Shown piece by piece: positions 6,157-9,456 of a stretch of DNA of 9,456 bases. Numbering within the stretch: the first letter of the stretch is position 1; each line of letters begins with the position of its first letter. The stretch is from PVC group bacterium (GTDB lineage Bacteria > Verrucomicrobiota > Kiritimatiellia > SS1-B-03-39 > UBA6053): the NCBI GenBank assembly GCA_003565815.1, contig PXAS01000194.1, positions 1 through 9,456 of the forward strand. Reading direction: 5' to 3'. The translations under genes were made by a program, and so were the position numbers. The notes under the pieces were generated by a model that saw only the letters and a list, made by a program, of their open reading frames with translations, had not been told where the DNA came from and searched no databases.

Positions 6157-7097
6157 GCGTCCTTCATGCGTCCTTCGTCCGAAACCGCGGTCAAAAACTC
6201 CGCCAGGGCGCCTTCGGCGCGGGTGCCGCTGGATTCGCCGCTTTCACGGCGCGCCTGGGCCACCACTTCCAAAAAGAAGGTTTCCAAATCCCGGCGCGTG
6301 GGCTCCAGGGAAGGACGGTTGCCGAGGATCTTTTCGAGCGCGTCCAGCAACTCCTCCCGGCGGTCCTCGTCCAGATCCCGCAACTGGATTTGCAAATGCC
6401 CGGCCACCTTCAACAATTCGCGGATGGGGCCGGCGGCCCGGACCTTGCCGCCGTACAGAATCGTGACCCGGTCGCAGACGTCCTCGACATCGGCCAGCAG
6501 ATGGGAGGAGAGCAACACGGTTTTGCCGCGATCCGCAAGGGCGCGGACGATGTCCTTCACTTGGCGGGTACCCAGGGGATCCAATCCCGAAGTGGGTTCG
6601 TCGAGAATAACCAAATCGGGATCATTGATCAAGGCCTGGGCCAAACCGATGCGGCGGGCCATCCCCTTGGAAAACTCCCCCACCCGCCGTCGTCCGGTGT
6701 GGGCCAGGCCCACCATTTCCAGCAAGGCGTCGATGCGGCGTTCCCGTTCCGCCCCGGACAATCCAAACAGGGCCGCGTAAAACCGCAGCGTCTCCCGGGC
6801 ATCCAAATACGGATACAAATACGATTCCTCCGGCAAATAGCCCACCCGTTTTTTCACGTTCACGTCCCGGGGCGGACGCCCCAGCACTTTCACCTCCCCG
6901 CCATCGGCGTGCAACAGCCCCAACAGCACTTTGATGGTGGTGCTTTTCCCGGAACCATTCGGCCCCAGCAACCCGAAAACTTCGCCGGGGCGAACCTCAA
7001 GAGAAATGCCGTCCACGGCGCGGGCGCGGGGACGGTGCCAAAAATCACGGAAGATTTTGGTCAAATCACGGGTGTAAATCATCGGGTCATCAGCCAT
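6153..7097 (-). CDS. ABC transporter ATP-binding protein (ABC-2 / NosF-CcmA type)
   Basis: This 314-residue nucleotide-binding subunit powers the two neighbouring permeases. Visible motifs in order are Walker A GPNGSGKST (45-53), the Q-loop region VGYLPEESYLYPY with Glu where many ABC proteins have Gln (86-98, common in this subfamily), the signature EFSKGMARRIGLAQAL (141-156), Walker B DLVILDEP (161-168), D-loop SGLDP (170-174) and H-loop SSHLL with His199. A C-terminal extension of about 85 residues after the core is typical of exporter-type ATPases of this group. I chose the ATG at 7097 because GGAGG lies 9 nt upstream and it sits 1 nt after the permease A stop. A TTG at 7121 is possible but has no such site. 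The last codons lie inside an 11-bp tandem duplication shared with the start of permease B. Confidence 0.95.
   Translation of the reverse strand: MADDPMIYTRDLTKIFRDFWHRPRARAVDGISLEVRPGEVFGLLGPNGSGKSTTIKVLLGLLHADGGEVKVLGRPPRDVNVKKRVGYLPEESYLYPYLDARETLRFYAALFGLSGAERERRIDALLEMVGLAHTGRRRVGEFSKGMARRIGLAQALINDPDLVILDEPTSGLDPLGTRQVKDIVRALADRGKTVLLSSHLLADVEDVCDRVTILYGGKVRAAGPIRELLKVAGHLQIQLRDLDEDRREELLDALEKILGNRPSLEPTRRDLETFFLEVVAQARRESGESSGTRAEGALAEFLTAVSDEGRMKDA
6154..6175. repeat. 11-bp perfect tandem duplication at ATPase/permease B junction
   Basis: CATGCGTCCTT occurs twice head to tail (6154-6164 and 6165-6175). On the minus strand each unit carries AAGGACGCATG. The second copy in reading direction supplies the permease B start codon and, in the ATPase frame, the TGA stop. 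Because 11 is not a multiple of 3, gain or loss of one unit changes the relation of the two reading frames. Confidence 0.9.
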
Positions 7098-7098
7098 G

Positions 7099-8103
7099 TC
7101 AACGAACCTCCATGCGTTCAAAAAATCCGAGCGCCAAACACAAGACGCCCAAAGCCCAAGCCAGCGCGTACACCGCCGCCGCGCCCACGTAGGACCAGGG
7201 CACCTGTCCGTTGGCGCTGAGCGCGTCCGCCATCCAGAAATGTTGCCAGTTGGGCAAGACCACGTACAGCACCCGCGCCCAAACGGCCCGGGCGGCCCGG
7301 GCGGCCAAAAGATAATCGGACATCAGTCCCACCAGAAAAAGCCCGCCGCAAATGGACAAGGTGGGCACCACCGCCAGACGCAAGGCGCAAAACAGCGCCA
7401 GGGCCTGCAACATCAGCGCCGCCAAGGTCAGCAAAAGGCAGGCGGGGACCAGGGCCCAACGAACCGGAACCGGCTGCCCCGCCCCGGGCGCGACATGGGT
7501 GTGTCCGCCATGATCGATCACCGCTTCCGCCCCGGAGCCGTCCAGGGTCAGGGTGAACAAAAACGCGAGGCTCAGCAAAACCGCCAAACACCAAAAGGCG
7601 GTGGAGGCGAAGGGCCTGCTGGTAAAATAATTCAACAACCCCGCCAGCAGGTAGGCGCCCAAAACCGCGAGATAGAGCGGAATCAAAAACGTCCAGCCAA
7701 TCATGAACGCCCGGGAGGCGGCCCGGTCGGCAATCAAAATGGACAGGGTACACAACAGCGCGAACACCAGCATCACCCCGGCCACGCCCGCGTATTTGGC
7801 GGTCAAAAAACGCGCCCGGCCAATGGGTTTGCTCAAAATCGCCCCGGCGGTTCCCCGGCGGATTTCTCCGCTCACGGCCCCGCAGGCGGCGGTGGCCGAC
7901 ACCAGCAACGCCCCCAGAAACATCACCGCCATGGCGCTGTCGCGCACCAATTTCCCCGGTTCCCCCAAGTTGTGGGCAATCAAAAACGGCAGGCTGCCAA
8001 TGAACAGCACCACGGTGGTGGCCAGCAACAGCAGGGCGGGCTGACGGGGAATCTCCACCATGGTGAGCTTTGCCAGGGGCCAAAAAGTTCCCGAGGATTT
8101 CAT
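7099..8103 (-). CDS. ABC-2 type transporter permease A
   Basis: This 334-residue polytopic membrane protein has about six to eight hydrophobic segments, at roughly 22-44, 57-78, 105-126, 133-157, 168-187, 218-245, 247-264 and 303-327. The cytoplasmic coupling-helix region GEIRRGTAGAILSKPIGRAR (79-98) is the hallmark of ABC-2 permeases of the NosY-like class. VVLPNWQHFW (281-290) is also typical of a re-entrant or interfacial helix in this group. A loop between segments 5 and 6 contains HGGHTH (198-203), three histidines that could bind a metal. It differs clearly from permease B in length and in lacking a large insert, so the transporter is probably a heterodimer sharing one ATPase. It overlaps the rhomboid stop by 4 bp and is separated from the ATPase start by 1 nt. 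Substrate unknown. Confidence 0.87.
   Translation of the reverse strand: MKSSGTFWPLAKLTMVEIPRQPALLLLATTVVLFIGSLPFLIAHNLGEPGKLVRDSAMAVMFLGALLVSATAACGAVSGEIRRGTAGAILSKPIGRARFLTAKYAGVAGVMLVFALLCTLSILIADRAASRAFMIGWTFLIPLYLAVLGAYLLAGLLNYFTSRPFASTAFWCLAVLLSLAFLFTLTLDGSGAEAVIDHGGHTHVAPGAGQPVPVRWALVPACLLLTLAALMLQALALFCALRLAVVPTLSICGGLFLVGLMSDYLLAARAARAVWARVLYVVLPNWQHFWMADALSANGQVPWSYVGAAAVYALAWALGVLCLALGFFERMEVR
7107..7111 (-). promoter_or_regulatory. Ribosome binding site for the ABC ATPase
   Basis: On the minus strand GGAGG ends 9 nt before the ATG at 7097. It is the strongest Shine-Dalgarno match I noticed in this operon and decides against the longer TTG start. It lies inside the 3' end of permease A, consistent with coupled translation. 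Confidence 0.65.
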
Positions 8104-8933
8104 CGCGTGCCCCGCCTTTGTTTGGAAGCGTCTTCCAGCACCTTCCGCTCACGCGGGGTCAGGCTGTGAATCCCTTCGCGAGCCACCTTGTCGAGCAGCG
8201 CGTCCACCTGCAGGGACTGTTCCGCGGAGCGTTTGTGCCGGATGTCCTTGACCCCTTCGCGAATCCGCCAGCGCAAAAAGCCGGGCACCCGTCCGGGATT
8301 CACGTGAAAATACCAAATCCCCAGCGTGGATGCCCCCAAAACCCCGGCCAGCAGCAACGGTTGGGACTGCACGACTTTCGGAAACTGCATCCAGGCCAAC
8401 AGTACCCCCGTGATCAGCCCCCCGAGATGGCCTTCATGGCTGATCCCGCCCCATCCGCTGTGCAATCCCTGCAACGTGAACAACAAAAATCCGAATGCGT
8501 AGAGCCAGGCAGGAATGTCAATGGGCACCGGAAAAATGCGCAATGTCATCCCGGGAAACAGAAACACACAGGCGAACAACACCCCCAAGGCGCCACCCGA
8601 AGCCCCCACCGCCTGATATTCCTCCTCGCGATGCAACCACAGACACAGCGCCGATCCCCCGGCAACCGACAGGAAAAAGACCCCCAAAAACAATTCCGGA
8701 CCCACCGACTCCAATTGACGTCCGAAAAAGAACAACGTGATCGCATTCCCGGCGAAATGCCCCCAGCTCGCATGCAAAAACGCCGGACTCACCAGCCGGA
8801 TCCACTGACGGCGCAGGCGGATTCCCTCCGCGCTGAACCGGTATTTGGCCGACACGCCGGGACGCGTCAGCCCTTGGTGGGTGGTAAAACCCAGCACAAT
8901 CAACAAAATGATGGTCATGATCTCGGAATTCAT
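8100..8933 (-). CDS. Rhomboid family intramembrane serine protease with C-terminal SLT-type extension
   Basis: This 277-residue protein has the full rhomboid signature. FLHASWGHFAGN (52-63) contains the H-x3-N oxyanion residues His59 and Asn63. VGASGGALG (109-117) carries nucleophile Ser112. SHEGHLGGLITG (165-176) carries the catalytic His169 in the H-x-G-G-x3-G context. About six membrane helices span residues 6-205. A soluble C-terminal tail (220-277) includes DALLDKVAREGIHSLTPRER (244-263), like the LDKI..G..SLT..E extension on many Bacteroidetes and PVC rhomboids. I chose the ATG at 8933, which starts directly before the first membrane helix. A GTG at 9023 would add 30 residues made of intergenic repeat-like DNA. 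Neither start has a clear Shine-Dalgarno sequence. It is the first gene of the operon. Rhomboids cut membrane segments of partner proteins; the substrate here is unknown. Confidence 0.93.
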   Translation of the reverse strand: MNSEIMTIILLIVLGFTTHQGLTRPGVSAKYRFSAEGIRLRRQWIRLVSPAFLHASWGHFAGNAITLFFFGRQLESVGPELFLGVFFLSVAGGSALCLWLHREEEYQAVGASGGALGVLFACVFLFPGMTLRIFPVPIDIPAWLYAFGFLLFTLQGLHSGWGGISHEGHLGGLITGVLLAWMQFPKVVQSQPLLLAGVLGASTLGIWYFHVNPGRVPGFLRWRIREGVKDIRHKRSAEQSLQVDALLDKVAREGIHSLTPRERKVLEDASKQRRGTR

Positions 8934-9041
8934 AGCGAAAATGTCAGTCGCCGCGAACCCTACACCGATTTCCCCGGAAAGAAAAGCACGGAAAAGCCTG
9001 AAAACCGTGGTGAATTTTGTCACTGGAAAAGCTTCGGAGTT

Positions 9042-9079
9042 CCGCTTTCAAGCGGCTTCAGCGATGGGCCTTCAGGCCC
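9042..9079. repeat. Twin hairpins with identical 4-nt loops
   Basis: CCGCT-TTCA-AGCGG (9042-9055) and GGGCC-TTCA-GGCCC (9066-9079) are two perfect 5-bp stems, each with a TTCA loop (TGAA on the minus strand), spaced 10 nt apart. CGGAG occurs just before (9035), at the end of the second stem (9079) and again at 9091. They lie about 110-145 nt upstream of the rhomboid start and could be part of its leader or a dispersed repeat. There is no T-tract on either side, so a terminator is not supported. Confidence 0.6.
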
Positions 9080-9192
9080 GGAGCAAATTTCGGAGCCAAA
9101 ACCCGGGTCAGGGATTTTCAGATTCCAACAGAATTCTCACCCTGCCCTGAAAGATACTTTTCATCCGAAAGGGGAATTGAATAGGGGAAAAA

Positions 9193-9267
9193 CCAACGGA
9201 TGGCTTCGCCGTCCAACGGATGGGAAGATGGGAGACCCCGCGAATGGCTTTGCCGGCCCGCGAATGG
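9193..9267. repeat. 44-bp tandem repeat with nested 11-nt direct repeats
   Basis: Unit 1 is CCAACGGATGG, CTTCGCCGT, CCAACGGATGG (9193-9223). Unit 2 is CCCGCGAATGG, CTTTGCCGG, CCCGCGAATGG (9237-9267). The flanks are identical inside each unit but differ at 3 of 11 positions between units, while the 9-nt centre is nearly conserved. In unit 1 GGATGGC can pair with GCCGTCC around a TTC loop. A short purine-rich stretch (GAAGA-like) follows each unit. Confidence 0.75.
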
Positions 9268-9325
9268 AAGAGAGGATGTGGATTCTTTGCGGGGTGAAGT
9301 GAGGACAGGAGCGCCAACCTGGTCC

Positions 9326-9358
9326 CGCCGTAGCGCGAAGGAGGATCGCCGTATCGGC
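9326..9358. repeat. CGCCGTA direct repeat and GCCG-TAT-CGGC hairpin
   Basis: CGCCGTA occurs at 9326-9332 and 9347-9353, 21 nt apart, with a purine-rich stretch between. The second copy is part of the small hairpin GCCG-TAT-CGGC (9348-9358). This looks like a further dispersed intergenic repeat, not coding sequence. Confidence 0.45.
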
Positions 9359-9456
9359 TGTGGCAAAAGAGGTGGAGAAAGTGTGGTGGGAAAGCCTGAA
9401 CATGGGGAAAAGCCTTCGGGGGAGACCGAATGACTTTTCAAACAAGGTCTAAACTG

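Larger units (their letters stand above)
8934..9456. other. Non-coding, repeat-rich region upstream of the rhomboid operon
   Basis: I see no believable gene here. Open frames on both strands have biased, repeat-driven composition. The part nearest the rhomboid gene (about 8978-9020) contains degenerate CACGGAAAAG-like words, of the type commonly scattered between genes in PVC genomes. Then come two TTCA-loop hairpins (9042-9079), a 44-bp tandem repeat (9193-9267) and a CGCCGTA-containing hairpin block (9326-9358). GGAAAAGC(C)TTCGG occurs near both ends (9025 and 9411). The operon promoter should lie here on the minus strand, but I could not identify convincing -35/-10 boxes. The far end (9400-9456) may approach a neighbouring gene. 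Confidence 0.55.

Noticed and set aside
7098..7121. TTG start for the ABC ATPase at 7121
   Set aside because: The ATG at 7097 has GGAGG at 9 nt, and the added residues are not part of the ABC domain.
8957..8985. Minus-strand promoter with TAGGGT (-10) and TTTTCT (-35), 17-nt spacing
   Set aside because: Both boxes match the consensus poorly; not distinguishable from chance.
8934..9023. Longer rhomboid start at GTG 9023
   Set aside because: The extra 30 residues are encoded by intergenic repeat-like DNA, and the ATG at 8933 directly precedes the first membrane helix as in other rhomboids.
9193..9267. CRISPR array
   Set aside because: Only two diverged units with a conserved centre instead of variable spacers, and no cas genes nearby.

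Overview
The window is GC-rich bacterial DNA in which almost every base is coding. It holds two convergent transcription units and a repeat-rich non-coding end. The families present suggest the PVC superphylum, most likely Verrucomicrobiota, Kiritimatiellota or Lentisphaerota. They are an ABC-2 transporter followed by a membrane-anchored helical-repeat protein of a type I associate with those phyla, a rhomboid protease with a SLT-type C-terminal extension, an ECF sigma factor paired with a stalked membrane anti-sigma protein, and a GH-like secreted protein. The outer-membrane TolC homologue fixes the envelope as Gram-negative. The phylum call is inference from gene content, not a marker-gene result.

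Layout. The plus strand (1-1749) carries the 3' end of an exported, glycosidase-like protein with a long Pro-Thr/Glu-Pro tail. It overlaps by 8 bp the start of a TolC-family outer-membrane factor. The minus strand (8933 down to 1874) carries seven genes packed with 4-bp ATGA overlaps, a 1-nt gap or a 10-nt gap: rhomboid protease, ABC-2 permease A, ABC ATPase, ABC-2 permease B with a large extracytoplasmic insert, a membrane-anchored helical-repeat protein, an ECF sigma factor and a membrane anti-sigma-like protein. The spacing implies one translationally coupled operon. Positions 8934-9456 hold no convincing gene but contain hairpins, a 44-bp tandem repeat with nested direct repeats, and other short repeats.

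How the genes may work together. Two different permeases share one ATPase, forming a probable heteromeric ABC-2 complex with the anchored helical-repeat protein as a candidate accessory subunit. A sigma/anti-sigma pair at the end of the same operon suggests that the unit controls itself or answers to an envelope signal. The intramembrane protease at the head is a candidate for releasing the anti-sigma factor, although the predicted topology does not fit easily. Function and substrate are not readable from the sequence.

The most notable DNA-level features are an 11-bp perfect tandem duplication at the ATPase/permease B junction, where loss of one copy would fuse the two genes in frame; a G7 tract just before the anti-sigma start with a similar property; and inverted Pro-Thr-coding repeats with G-quadruplex motifs on either side of the TolC-like gene.
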